A stretch of DNA of 64,000 bases from Owenia fusiformis (GCA_903813345.2 CAIIXF020000008.1:12181278-12245277), one strand, 5' to 3'; shown: positions 39,801-49,175, numbered from the stretch's first letter. Program-made: numbers and translations. The notes: generated by a model from the sequence alone, not told the origin.

Positions 39801-41962
39801 AGTATGTCTATACATTAATAAAGACAAAATGAGTTCGTTGCTACCTATAGGGTAAAATACCTTCATACATTATGTAGATATGATAGGAGCATAAAACAAG
39901 AAAGGTTCAATATTTACAACTAATGATTCCCATTTGGTGACAGACGCCAGGCTGCCGCGTTGACGTTGTCAATCTAGAGTAACCCTTACAGTCTACAACT
40001 CATTATAAAAAATCATCAATAGTCCAGCGGTCAGGGCAGCCCCCGGTCGGCCCATTTACCTCCCTAGAGAACTTACCCTTTCCACTGAATAAAATTGTAA
40101 TTCAAGAGTAAATCTTTACAGCTGTAGTAATGACTTAGGATGAAGACTACAAGTTGCACATATAAAAGAAAAAAGAATCAAATGAAAATATGCTCAATAA
40201 TCAACACGAAACACTGGAGTGCCTTCCCCAAGGTCGGCTCAACAGTGCGGTGTGTGAAATTACTAGTCTACTGTCAATACAAAATGAAGAAAACGTATGT
40301 ATCAAAAAGAGATCAGTCGGCATAAAGTTAAGAAATGGGCAATACGCGTTTAAAGTTAGCTAATGCCCAACAGAAGGGGTGCTTATTTGCGTATATTAGA
40401 CTTCTCATTGAGAAGGCCCTGATAAACTTCGTGAGGGTCTGAGTTGATATCCATTTCTATCCTTCTGTGTTCGAAGCCATTATACGTGCAGAATATTTTC
40501 CCGTTGAAGATCCATGCATCTTTAACAAATGATTGTTCTTTCAGGTAGTACAAGCATTTCATGTTCAAAGCTGTTGCATCCTCGTGTATGGCTATTCCGG
40601 ATCTGGCTAATTTTTTCCTGTTTCTGATCATGTTTTGTTTAGCGTCTCTTGTGGTAAATCGAACAATTAGCGCTCTTTTTCGTCCAGGTTTCCTTTGACC
40701 TACACGATGTGAAGCATCAATGTCATTTCGTGAAATATTGACATCAATGCGTTGAGCAACCTCTAGAACGAGATCTCTACAATTTTCACCATCATTTTCC
40801 TCCAGTCCAGTTATTTTGACATTGCTCTTCCGCGAATATTGCTCGTTCCGGTTAGCATATGCTTCAACCTTGGCCATTCGCTCACCTAGAAAAAAGATCT
40901 CATCGTTTGCACACTGCAAGTCGGATTCAAATGTCTCATTTTTCTCCTCGAGTTCTTTAATTGTTTTTTCCGCTTTTGTTAATCTCCTATTATATGCTGC
41001 CATTGAATTCGATATTGCGTCAGGTACAAGTTCTTTTAAAGAAGTGCTGATTTGGTTCATAATAACTGATTCCAAACGTGATTCGATCATGGAGATATTC
41101 TCTCCAGCATCCATGATTTGCTGGACTGGGCTGGGGTATGGTTGCACCGGGGGTTGCACAGCGGGTTGTATATAAAAGCGAGGGTGGGAAGGCGGAGGGA
41201 GTGTTCCTTGAATATTATCACCAGATATAGGAACAGGAGTAGATGATTGTTGTGGTTCAAGGCTTAATGAGTGAAAACTTTCAGACAAATTCTCTGTTGC
41301 TGGGATTTTGCATTTTTGAGCAATAGATGGGTCAAATGGTGAACGTTCTGTAGCGTCCCTTTTTGTCGCTGTTCTAGTTGAGGTATATGTAGTGTTACAA
41401 GTAGGGGTAGAAGAGGCAGTACAAATGACAACACATGAAGTTATTGCCATAGATGTGGTGGGGCAGATAGTAGTTGCATCAGATGATCTGCTAATACTAT
41501 GACAAATAGTAGCATTATTAGATTGGTCAGCAGAAGTAAACACAGGGGTTGTCACACTCATTGTTGTGTTTGGTGATTTCAAGCTCACATATGCTGCTTG
41601 AACGAATTGAGTAATTGGTTGTTGAGTCATGTTTGCCATTACTAGTAGTCTCTTTGAAATCAAATCTTAAGCTTATTTGAAGCTGCCAAGGCAATACTGA
41701 AAAAATGTATACCATATTTGGTTTCAATGGAGGTGAATAAATCTTTATTTAGGATATCCTTTGGCTGTTCTTCTTATACACACAGATCACTCACTCTGAA
41801 ACACATGAAAAGTAAATTGTCATAAAAGAATGCATCATTTCCATGACAAAATTTATTGGATTGGATTCCCGATTGTACAGACTCACAGCGCTTGTCCAGC
41901 TTTGGGACTAGTTCTGAGAACACCTCAAGCTTTTTCCTGTACAACATGGGAGAATCATTCAA
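27868..41962 (-). CDS. PHD-like finger plus Ulp1-type (C48) SUMO-protease-like protein
   Basis: Minus-strand exons: 41962-41795, 35698-35612, 34695-34620, 34363-34262, 33539-33447, 32169-32099, three 42-nt copies (31799-31758, 31552-31511, 31305-31264), 30651-30497, 30360-30259, 30019-29867, 29338-29294, 29028-28948, 28591-28516, 28336-28268 and 27948-27868 (TAG). Total 1,485 nt, ~494 aa, all phases consistent. Residues ~242-286 form a PHD-like finger (GCASCPRWLHYRC, then TWKCC), slightly irregular in its first and last Cys pairs. Residues ~290-494 form a Ulp1 fold: VVVPVLHSEHWILLHYA (H382), CYDSLNTG (D399), CTQQTNGTDCGF (Q449, C455). All catalytic positions are present, so desumoylating or related activity is predicted. 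The start is the least certain part: an in-frame ATG at 41962 follows a stop, but an acceptor-like TTGTACAG at 41937-41944 could join an earlier exon. It converges on the KDZ gene; Ulp1 and PHD domains are known companions of such transposons. Confidence 0.85.
31241..31975 (-). repeat. Tandem triplication (~247 bp unit) carrying a 42-nt exon of the Ulp1 gene
   Basis: Three nearly identical ~247 bp units lie head to tail. Each contains the same micro-exon (31264-31305, 31511-31552, 31758-31799) with its own acceptor (TTAATAG) and donor (GTAAGA). The exon is 42 nt, phase 0, and encodes DAEQKSDEDQGNME, a short acidic segment just before the PHD-like finger. Because it is 14 whole codons, inclusion of one, two or three copies keeps the frame. 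Unit 3 differs from the others by only a few bases, so the duplication is recent. Confidence 0.85.
32993..33360. mobile_element. MITE copy 1 (368 bp), ends GATGCGAGTA / TACTCGCATC
   Basis: The ends are perfect 10-bp inverted repeats. The body matches 55667-56086 in inverted orientation, including CCACCAGGTGG-type sequence and ATATGTCCAGTAAAAGAAAA. It lies in a Ulp1 gene intron. Confidence 0.75.
33753..33915. repeat. Inverted copy of the 21536-21700 repeat in a Ulp1 gene intron
   Basis: It runs from GCGCAACTTGAAAGTGACTT to TCATATTCAGCTACTGTA, the reverse complement of the KDZ-intron copy with very few differences. Confidence 0.8.
36408..39509 (-). CDS. LINE ORF2: endonuclease-reverse transcriptase, 1033 aa
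   Basis: This intact 1033-aa ORF makes the target-nicking and reverse-transcribing enzyme of the LINE. The N-terminal third (~85-300) is an AP-type endonuclease: SNIRSL (88-93), ALSETW (115-120), GDFN (225-228), SDH (291-293). The reverse transcriptase spans ~530-830: NYRPISVLP (597-605), LDFSKAFDTIDH (667-678), GVPQGSVLGPLFF (724-736) and the catalytic FADD (755-758). The C-terminus ends in a positively charged stretch. The layout fits the CR1/L2/Jockey group; clade assignment would need a tree. No internal stop or frameshift is seen. Confidence 0.93.
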   Translation of the reverse strand: MSVPWSFLPFASIIDKNELLELVPSCNVISNFENKCFNPLDMNHTTENAPEYDVETNNLINKCEYKTISAFNNNMNSKTGTELSLLHSNIRSLSKNQWKLNSMLESLDKTISVVALSETWLYTEDESKYESYLNYKGYFKSRNSKGGGVCLYIHKSMNIKPRMDLKFNNPNCDVLTVEVVMQNQRNVLFTVIYKPPNVNIDDFNHDLEVYMSIISRENKVSYVAGDFNVDLFKTKEHLPTENFYNIFKSYNHSPVIYRATRVTSTSATLIDNIFTNDNTVDLCGVLVYDISDHFPIYVTNKRAFSSIKRIQISYRRVNRETIASFKSSLQQENWESVTSMDDPNEAYNTFDDKIQSLYNKSFPIQTRTIKLFNNISKPWITAGIVTSVKTKSKLYKKYIRNPSNKNKDAYKIYDRILKRVVKFAEKQFYRKKFEAAAGNIKSNWEIINELLHRSKNKSNNATSFLLNDREITDNQEIANQFNLFFSNIGLKLASKIPKTDRTPFDFMKKLNSQPSSIFLIPIVSEELKRELTKLKDSAAGIDNLKPDVMKQCNNELVKPLLHVFNKSFQKGIFPDKLKIAKVTPIYKKEQINLFTNYRPISVLPVFSKVLEKLMFNRMSSFITKFEILYINQFGFREKRSTYMAVLQFVERIKKSIDNGEFSIGLFLDFSKAFDTIDHNILLQKLEFYGIRGPALGWVSSYFTNRKQSTKFNESISKAETIHCGVPQGSVLGPLFFILYINDIYLTSQDLLFVLFADDTNILINGKTLVDLQTTLNQELKTIQAWLETNKLSLNVEKTKYIIFSSKKKIYNGNDIQILINDQKIERVPVTNFLGLIIDQHLMFKDHISMIRVKLSRTLGILFKIKHILDRKTFITIYNSLFHSYLTYGNIIWGNTNPTTLNPLHLIQKRFVRLATQSGYRDHSQPLFKELRIIQIHDIYKINIAEFVFKWKNDINNYKTIFPDYFKTHGDFHRYNTRGKSNFTLPKAKTENYGKKTIAFSGSSIWNSLPEEIKKSNSSSFLKSKLKKHILSAY
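39510..40382 (-). other. LINE inter-ORF spacer with blocks shared with the 3' UTR
   Basis: Between the two ORFs lies ~870 bp of non-coding sequence. Three blocks recur, in the same orientation, in the 3' UTR: 39943-39964 with 36189-36210, 40033-40064 with 36317-36349, and 40222-40236 with 36263-36277. The first two keep their order; the third is displaced. Confidence 0.6.
40383..41663 (-). CDS. LINE ORF1: coiled-coil RNA-binding protein, 426 aa
   Basis: ORF1 lies upstream of ORF2 in the same LINE. The first ~200 residues are Ser/Thr/Pro-rich and low in structure. A coiled coil follows (~215-275, KAEKTIKELEEKNETFESDL and onward). The C-terminal part (SNVKITGLEENDGENC, HRVGQRKPGRKRALIVRF) resembles the RRM-like and C-terminal domains of L1-type ORF1 proteins, which bind the element's RNA. 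The first ATG is at 41663; a second in-frame ATG nine codons later (MANMTQQ) is an equally good start. No disruption is seen. Confidence 0.85.
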   Translation of the reverse strand: MISKRLLVMANMTQQPITQFVQAAYVSLKSPNTTMSVTTPVFTSADQSNNATICHSISRSSDATTICPTTSMAITSCVVICTASSTPTCNTTYTSTRTATKRDATERSPFDPSIAQKCKIPATENLSESFHSLSLEPQQSSTPVPISGDNIQGTLPPPSHPRFYIQPAVQPPVQPYPSPVQQIMDAGENISMIESRLESVIMNQISTSLKELVPDAISNSMAAYNRRLTKAEKTIKELEEKNETFESDLQCANDEIFFLGERMAKVEAYANRNEQYSRKSNVKITGLEENDGENCRDLVLEVAQRIDVNISRNDIDASHRVGQRKPGRKRALIVRFTTRDAKQNMIRNRKKLARSGIAIHEDATALNMKCLYYLKEQSFVKDAWIFNGKIFCTYNGFEHRRIEMDINSDPHEVYQGLLNEKSNIRK

Positions 41963-41978
41963 GCCTCCTACACTTTAA

Positions 41979-42850
41979 ATACGTACGTCAATAGATTCCT
42001 GAATATTTTAGCATTCTTTGAATCCCCAATTATCTTGGTTATCAGTAGAACAGGGACATTTTTCTTTTTCATTGTGAGAGATTCCATCACTTTTCAAGAT
42101 GGCTGTTGGATTCAAAAGGAATGCCCCTTTTTGACTGTTGCTACAGAGCCCGGAAGTACCGGATTTTCTCGCATATAAGCCCTGGGCATAAAACTGAAAG
42201 AAGGGGTAATTTCGTCTGTTATTTTACCTCTTATTTTTCGCCCATGGGCATATAAGTGTACTACTTTCGATTTTTGGCGTAAAGGTGAGAAGAGCTGATG
42301 TATACAATGGTATAGTACTGGATTACCGTACCTACTGTTGTAGTCCTACCGCATGTTTTGTAAGAATTATAAAGGAAATGTCACCTACAACCTTGGACTT
42401 AATGTTGAAACAAAGTAACAACAGAACGATCCACCACTGCCACTTACGGCACAGCTTTGAACTTAATGTTGAAACAAAGTAACGACAGAACGATCTGCCA
42501 GTGACAAAATACTCTTGAATTTATTGAAAATATCAATAAATAGTCATTTTTTATAGGCCCATGGGCGTATAAGCGTACTACATTCGATTTTTGGCCCATG
42601 GGTCTAAATTTAGGGGGGCGTATATGCGAAAAAATCCGGTACCAATAAATGGAAAAAATTGACAGTTGAAATAAGTTCAAAAATAAGTTAAATATTACAC
42701 GCAAATATTGCGATCAAAACGTAAATTTCTTCGTTCTACCGATAAACCCAGACGATTGGGGATTCAACTACATAAAGAATGCTAAAATACTCAGGAATTT
42801 ATTGAGGTAGATCATTCTCCCATGTTGTAATCGTACAGGCAAAAAATTGA
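41979..42850. mobile_element. Palindromic element (family of 4463-4935) split by a MITE
   Basis: The left half 41979-42159 and right half 42639-42850 match the inner parts of the 4463-4935 element. A 479 bp MITE (42160-42638) interrupts it. The intact counterpart around 4678-4700 provides the empty site. Confidence 0.7.
42160..42638. mobile_element. 479-bp MITE with ends CGGATTTTCTCGCATATAAG
   Basis: The ends are inverted (left CGGATTTTCTCGCATATA, right TATATGCGAAAAAATCCG) and flanked by GTAC on both sides. This can be read as TSD GTAC, or as TSD TA with ends CCGG. The paralogous locus at ~4683 reads GGAAGTACCAATAAATGG without the insert. An inverted fragment of the same family is at 43643-43777. 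Confidence 0.8.
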
Positions 42851-43034
42851 GATCTCCTCAGCACTAAAGTCATGGTTTGGGATAACACAGCGACAGGTAT
42901 TTAGCATTAATGAGACTGATGCCATGTAGGCGCTGCTGTGACCCTCCGTCAAGGCACATAAAGCCTAAGTATTAAAGATATAAGCCCATGCCATCTCTAA
43001 AATTGGAGGGTAGATATCCAACACAAGACTATAG

Positions 43035-44385
43035 GTGGAATTAATTTGTTAAAAGCGCTTTTTAAAATCCTATTGGGTTTCGACACGCCTTTAGAGTCAG
43101 GTGTAATCACGATCGCAGATTTAGAAAAGCGCTTTTGTAATCCTCCCAGACCCCTAGTCATTAAAACCGCTTTCACACCCAAAGGCGGTTTAACGTGTAG
43201 GTGTAATACCGTTTGGTTTTCAAGGCGCTTTAACTCGATTTTACACTGAACGAAAACTATATTTGCGCATGAGCATCAAGCATGTTATTGATTTCCAGTG
43301 TGGAGGAAACTTCAAAAAACAAAATTCAAATATTGTGCAAAACTCAATCAAATCACCAAAATGTCGAAACAAAGTAGAATTTATTGGGACCACGTCAATA
43401 CAGCAAGTTCACTACATTGCCAAATGTCTCTCTACCCATCCGAAAGTTCCTTCGGAAATCATCATTATTCCACGTTCTACAAAGAACAACGCAATTTGTA
43501 AATAGAATAACCGTAAATTAAATAAATAATATTATACTATTGACGACGGATATTAATGATTCAGCATCCCGAACAGAAGAAAGTAGCTAATATTTTGAGC
43601 ACCATAGTATTATGATAATAGCTCTTCTCGATCACTTTGACGCTCACTGGGCCAAAAATCTAAAGTCTTATATTTATACGCCCATGGGCGTATAAAAAAT
43701 GATAAAATAACGGACGGAATTACCCCTTCTTTCAGTTATACGCCCAGGGCTTATATACGAGAAATTCCGGTACTATTGTAGATTGGGGAAGGCGAGGGGA
43801 GGGGATGATTGAATAGTTGAAATTACCTCTCTACAATGAAGTCAAAAAAATGACGAGATCTTTGTCTTGTCCACATAGTTCGTTCCTGTCCCATATTACC
43901 AAGGATGCCAAACAGTCCCAACAAAAGTACCATCTTCATTTTACTGGATCTCTCTTGGATCTCTCCTAATGACCGAGCTTCTCTCTTTGCACGCTTGTGC
44001 ATTGTTTTCCATGCTTTCTTTAGCACATATTTGTTAACGCCAGAGGTAGATTGAATACGATTTAAGAAAAAAAGGAACATACAGTATCGGATCATTTTGA
44101 ATCTCCAGAGATGGCGCTACGGTTGAAAGTGTATATCTAAATAGCAGATTTTGATGCAAATGCGATGGTTGATGGCAAATTTTTGTCTTAAATCAGTCTA
44201 AAAGCGCTTTAGAAAAATCAAGTGTAATCACGAAAAGTTGTCTTCAAGGTGCTTTTAAAATTCTGGTGTAATCAGGATTGAGGTTTTCTAGCCTACGTTA
44301 CCCAAAACGCCTTGAAAACGCCTTTAGCCATGAAATAGGTGTAATTCCACTAAATATCAACAGAACGAATGACAAGGTATTAGCT
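43035..44385. mobile_element. Possible Harbinger/PIF-like DNA transposon remnant
   Basis: The two sides (43035-43250 and 44190-44385) share repeated motifs such as AAAAGCGCTTT and GTGTAATCACG, partly inverted. Inside, on the minus strand (44095-43823), is an open stretch ending in RTMWTRQRSRHFFDFIVER followed by a possible GTAATT donor. That motif recalls the N-terminal W-x-R-x-R-S region of Harbinger transposases. The catalytic part was not found. Confidence 0.4.
43643..43777. mobile_element. Partial copy of the 42160 MITE
   Basis: It contains ATACGCCCATGGGCGTATA and ends in ACGAGAAATTCCGGTA. Only one terminus is clear. Confidence 0.6.
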
Positions 44386-44822
44386 AGACTGGTGTAAGTT
44401 TGGACATCAGAGCTTTCAATTAGACATGTGGAGGACTGGGAAATCAAAAAATCAAAAGGGACGTCTGAATGTTAGGCCTTCGTACATGATATTCAGTTCA
44501 TCTTTCGAATAAATTCTGAAATTGATCTTTCTGGATTAATATTATTCATTCTAGCCATTTACCTTAGATTATTCGATTCTTTGCAGTTGATTCTTTGCAG
44601 ATTCTTTGGAAATAATGTTGCAGTCGGAAGTAGAACTTTAGACCCTTCTTTTTGAAGAACCTGTCGTAAAGTTCAAAAGTTCAGCAGTACTTACTATGCA
44701 ATATCTTCATGATACATTTGTTTAAATCTTTATTTGTTCATTAATTATTGTTACTTGATGCATAAACTTATTCAACAACACAAAACTCAATTAAAAAAAA
44801 GGTAACTATAACGACATTTACA

Positions 44823-44866
44823 CGATTCAACCACGGGTGAAGAACACATAGAGTACCGCACAATAC
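44823..44866 (-). repeat. Inverted match to 10738-10781 (44 bp)
   Basis: Read on the minus strand it aligns without gaps to 10738-10781, 34 of 44 identical; the last 23 positions differ only once (GTTCTTC[A/G]CCCGTGG and on). It lies upstream of the Ulp1 gene. Confidence 0.7.
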
Positions 44867-45404
44867 CTCGAAAATCAGAGTTGCAGACTCACCGCAATAT
44901 TTGTATTTTTAATGTCATCATACCGACTTATATCGTATCAATCGATTTCCAAGAAAGGTGCAAGGTCCTGAGCAAAACAATCTGAGGTAAATATGTGCTT
45001 TTCTTTAAAACTTCTATTTGCATGTTGAATATAGAGTTTCATATGAGGACTGTCATTTAAAAAGATAGTGATGAGTGTTCAGGATAGTTTCAATCAATCA
45101 TTACTTTTAGGTACTGTAAATCCTAGTTATTTTAAATTGGAACTTTGCTTTTTCTGTCTTTTAACTTTAATGACACCCTGTTTGATAGTTATACCAACAT
45201 CTGAGCAGAGTAAAGTTTGATTACTAGAGCCCATGGTACAACCCCAAAAATAAGAAATCAAGAGACCATCGTGCAATAATATATGGAAAAGTATATTTAT
45301 TTTGTACATGAATGACATTTGTTTATTTAAGATTTTTTAGTTTTTTGTACAATAAGCCTGTGTCCTCTTGTAATTTGAAGAATTTTTTGTGTTACAAATT
45401 AGAC

Positions 45405-45492
45405 TGGCCATTCACAGATGGCAGAATTTTTCTTAGAATACATCCTAAAGAAATACAGTATTCTGAGAAAAATTCTGCCATCTGTGTGGCCA
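45405..45492. repeat. Long hairpin, ~35 bp arms
   Basis: The arms 45405-45441 and 45458-45492 pair with one mismatch and a two-base bulge (CACAGATGGCAGAATTTTTC is in the left arm). The loop is ~16 bases. The flanks AAATTAG also pair. The size would suit a MITE or a small hairpin RNA. Confidence 0.75.
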
Positions 45493-45783
45493 TTTACCAT
45501 TCATTCTAATTTCTTTGTTAATATTCTGTGGATTGAGATCTTGATTGATCTTACAACCCTGGATCCTACATAGTCTCAGTTGAAGGAAGCTGATACTATA
45601 TTTGTTAAAGGCTCGGGTAAAGCTGATATGAATTTAGGAAATCTTATACAAAAAATTTTACCAGCTAATCCCTATTCAGAATCATACATTCAGAAATAAT
45701 AGCAGAAACTTAGACACTCATATGTCATGCAGTCAAATGAGACACACTTAATAAATGACTAAATATTGAGTAAATGTTTATTA

Positions 45784-46863
45784 GGGTGACCTAAAAAGTG
45801 GGCTTAAAGTTATTCCAAATAACTTCTAAATTATACATGGAAGTCTAGCCTAAGTCAGTGTCTTTTATTATTTTTTTTACTTAACTGCTTTGGCTATTGG
45901 CTGTAATGCTTGCGGAAGCATGATGATTGGCGTAGTTATGATAATAGATGATATGAACCTGGGGTATGAATATGAATTGGATGCAACAAGGTGGTATAAT
46001 TGAAGATCGAGATAAGGAAAAGGAAATACCGACTTTGGCAAGGCTACGGATGGTATCAATTTATTTTGTGCTTTATGTAGTAGTAATGCAAGTCGTGAAG
46101 AAAACTATTGGCGACTCGTCACACTAATATGAAAAATTTGATGTCTTTATTTCTGGTAAAATCATTGAAAAAAAAAAGTTACGTGAATTCACTTCCAAAA
46201 CAGTCTATTGATGCATTAATTAACACAAAGATCAAGGTTAGATCATTTTGTTGCTATATTCTTTCAATAAACAACTCTATTACTCCGTAATTAGCATTAT
46301 ACTTACATCATGTTTTTATTTTGCTCTGCGAACATTTAATATTCGTTGTAATAAAGCTCACGATAGCGACTTTATAGCAAGCTGCGATTATGGACCTTGG
46401 AGATGACACGATGATTCGAGACCATCAATGCATCGAAAACGTGACTTTACAACTATTTTCTGCACTGCTAGCTTTATCTTCAATCTGTGTGTGAAGGAAT
46501 TAAAAAACAATCATGATTAGTATATTTTTTATGATTCTAACAGTTACAATTAATCAGCTTTTTTGGAGATGTCCTAAATATTATTGACCTCAAATATCAA
46601 TAAATTAAACATCTTTGCTATCCAAAATAGAGCCAACTTATCCTTGTTATGGTTGATAGAGCTTCCCAAAATTTCTCACAAATGTGATAGGCAGTTAATA
46701 AATGCTATGCACGAATGCAGAAAATCTGTTTTAGCAATTTTGTTTTGATGCATTCCCAAATTAAAATATGCATCACTTTGTTCCATATAGAGTATAAATA
46801 AAAATTAAGATGATATGATTTGGAGTTAATAAATTATTAGAGATTATTTTTGTGGTCACCCTG
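45784..46863. mobile_element. Possible mariner-like remnant, ~1.08 kb
   Basis: GGGTGACCTAAAAAG at the left (after TA) and GTGGTCACCCTG at the right (before TA) are inverted. No intact transposase is seen inside; only short broken frames. Confidence 0.4.
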
Positions 46864-48805
46864 TAGTGTTATTTATTATGTCTTGTTTTATTCATTCATT
46901 TGTCATTAATTCATCAACATATAAAGTGTCTCAAAAAATGTATCCAAAAATATGTCAACAGCACAGGTAAACCAATATATATTGTAATGGCTTCTGTATG
47001 AATGAAATATCCCTTGTGTTATGGTCCTGGATTGTGATAACGGAACTTGATGACGGGGAAGATGAACATGAGACATTGTTTCTTTTTATGTTGGATTATG
47101 GTTTTTGGATAGTTGGGGTTTGCTTTCCTTATGGATTGGGATTTTTGGATAATTTAGAAGGCAGCACCTTATTCTCTTGACACTAGAGAGATTTTGTAAC
47201 ACACTCATATGTTTATAAATCTCATATGTTTATAAGTAATAAAGTTTGAGTACTACATCATCACTTGTCACCCAGTTCTATCCTACGGCCCTCGGGCAGA
47301 TATATTATATTAGCCTCGGGATAATCCCAATATCCTGAACCTCATATAGGATAATCTCTATCTATATGTACATTTTTTGTGAAATGCAAAATTTCAATTC
47401 ACTTGTATATTTATAACATACAGCGATATGCTAAACATAAGTTATACTTTCACTTAGGAGTGAAATCTCAACTGGCAACACTTTCTAGCTTAATCTACTA
47501 ATTTAGACATGTTTGAGTGACTGTTTATAGTACATCCATTTTTCAGTGTCCTGGATGTCTTACTTTTTATTAGCTCATTAAGTCTCCCAGGTGAATCTGT
47601 AATATAACCTGAAAATACTTATGTTCAGACATGGACTTTGGTTACACAAATGGTTTAAACAAATTGATGGTGGGATTGGAGAAAATGGAGACAGTTGTTT
47701 TTCAATTGACGAAATGACAATTGACTAATCAGAAGTAAATGTATGTCAATACAGCTATTTTTTCACAGGCTATGTTCACAAGACTAGATGGTATAGTTCT
47801 CTCCTATGGCATGGTTCAAGTATCACGAACTGTCATTTTGGTACAAACTTCATGAACAATTATCTACATGTATTTCATTTAGTTATAACATTTCTTCAGA
47901 ATTTCCCAACCTTTTATGTCATAGTACTTTCATTGATCCCTTTGGTTGTTTTGAGTTGACAGTTGAGTTGAAACAGTGAAAGTGATGAAATTATAGAGGA
48001 GTATTCACTGTTGTCAAGTTGGTGGCATCTCATAAGGGAGCATGTCAAAAGATCAATGTCGCCAAATAAGTTATAATATAATATAGTAATAATATAATAT
48101 TATAATTATAGGGGGGGGTGTCAATAACCCAAAAATAAGCTTCCCCGACATTGATCCTAATGAATATGAATTCATCTAATGAATATGAAAGACTCGTCAA
48201 CAAGGTTCGTGATGGTATATTTTTTGTTAAAATTGTGTGTCAACATTTTCCATATATAGTTAACTGTCTGGGACTTAACTGATAATATATAGGTTTTTGT
48301 GCTACATTGAACTTTTGATGTGCTCCCTAAGGCTCTGAAATCGGTGCCATGTGAATGACCATGTATATGTATTTTGCATGTATTATTGTATTAGTTTGAA
48401 ATGAGATTGGCATTTATATAAATATTAATTATTGATCTGACAGTTGACATTTACATGTCGTTTTATTCATTGTTCCTGTTAAACTCTATTAGTTGACAGT
48501 TTGATGCGACATGCTGACAGTTGGTTGTTGGTAGGTATACCTTTTTACAGCATACTTAGGGTGCTATATTGTGATCAGTTTGCCAGACTGCAGGCTGGTA
48601 TCTAGATAAATCTTGTCGACAGGGTTCCAGCCAAGCCAATCATTGGAGGGAATTCATCTGAAATTTTCAGGGATGTTTCTTAGTATGGAAGTTTGGAACT
48701 GATTAGTGTTTGGGCATTGTAGGAAAATGTTAAGGTGGTCATTTTGGATAGTATTAATTAAGAAGGCTTATATTTTCCTATATTGAACTGAGCAATATTT
48801 AGAGG

Positions 48806-49175
48806 TTATGTCACTATCGTGGCATATATGCCCGAGGTCTCAGTGATATATGGCCCGACCTTGGGAGGGACATTGATCTCTGAGAACCGAGGGCATATGT
48901 GCCACGATAGTGACATAAACGATTTATAACATACCTATGATGATATAGACTGGTCAGAGAGTACCGTTTTCTTATAGAATTGACAAACAAATGGTTTGAA
49001 AATGCTTGAAATGAGTTTAGAAAAATTGCTCGCACAGTTTTATCTTCGATTGATTGGTTATGACGTCAGCGCCTTGACCAATCAGAAAGTTAGCGGGCGC
49101 GGGCTTTTCAAAACTTATATTGGCCCGCTGTCTTGTGTACACTTTGCACTATACATCATCATAGGTATGTTATAA
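48806..49175. repeat. Two neighbouring palindromes containing CRE and CCAAT-box motifs
   Basis: Hairpin 1 has arms 48806-48833 and 48891-48918 (GTCACTATCGTGGCATAT in the left arm). Hairpin 2 has perfect 20-bp arms 48924-48943 and 49156-49175. Inside hairpin 2 a TGACGTCA (49061-49068) lies between ATTGG (49053-49057) and CCAAT (49078-49082). Confidence 0.75.

Larger units (their letters stand above)
35892..41770 (-). mobile_element. Full-length non-LTR retrotransposon (LINE, CR1/L2/Jockey-type) in the Ulp1 gene intron
   Basis: The element reads on the minus strand: a short 5' UTR near 41,770, ORF1 (41663-40383), a ~870 bp inter-ORF region, ORF2 (39509-36408), and a 3' UTR that ends at 35892-35920 in TTGAA-type repeats typical of the 3' tails of CR1/L2-like LINEs. 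Both ORFs are open, so the insertion looks young. It lies inside the intron between exons 41795 and 35698 of the Ulp1-type gene and on the same strand. Exact ends and a target-site duplication could not be fixed by eye. Confidence 0.85.
44900..48800. other. No gene recognised
   Basis: Outside the hairpin and the mariner-like stretch this is AT-rich DNA with short open frames only, and a poly-G patch near 48112. Confidence 0.5.

Noticed and set aside
46998-47180. 60-codon ORF rich in aromatic residues
   Set aside because: No homology recognised, low-complexity AT-rich context, no splice signals.
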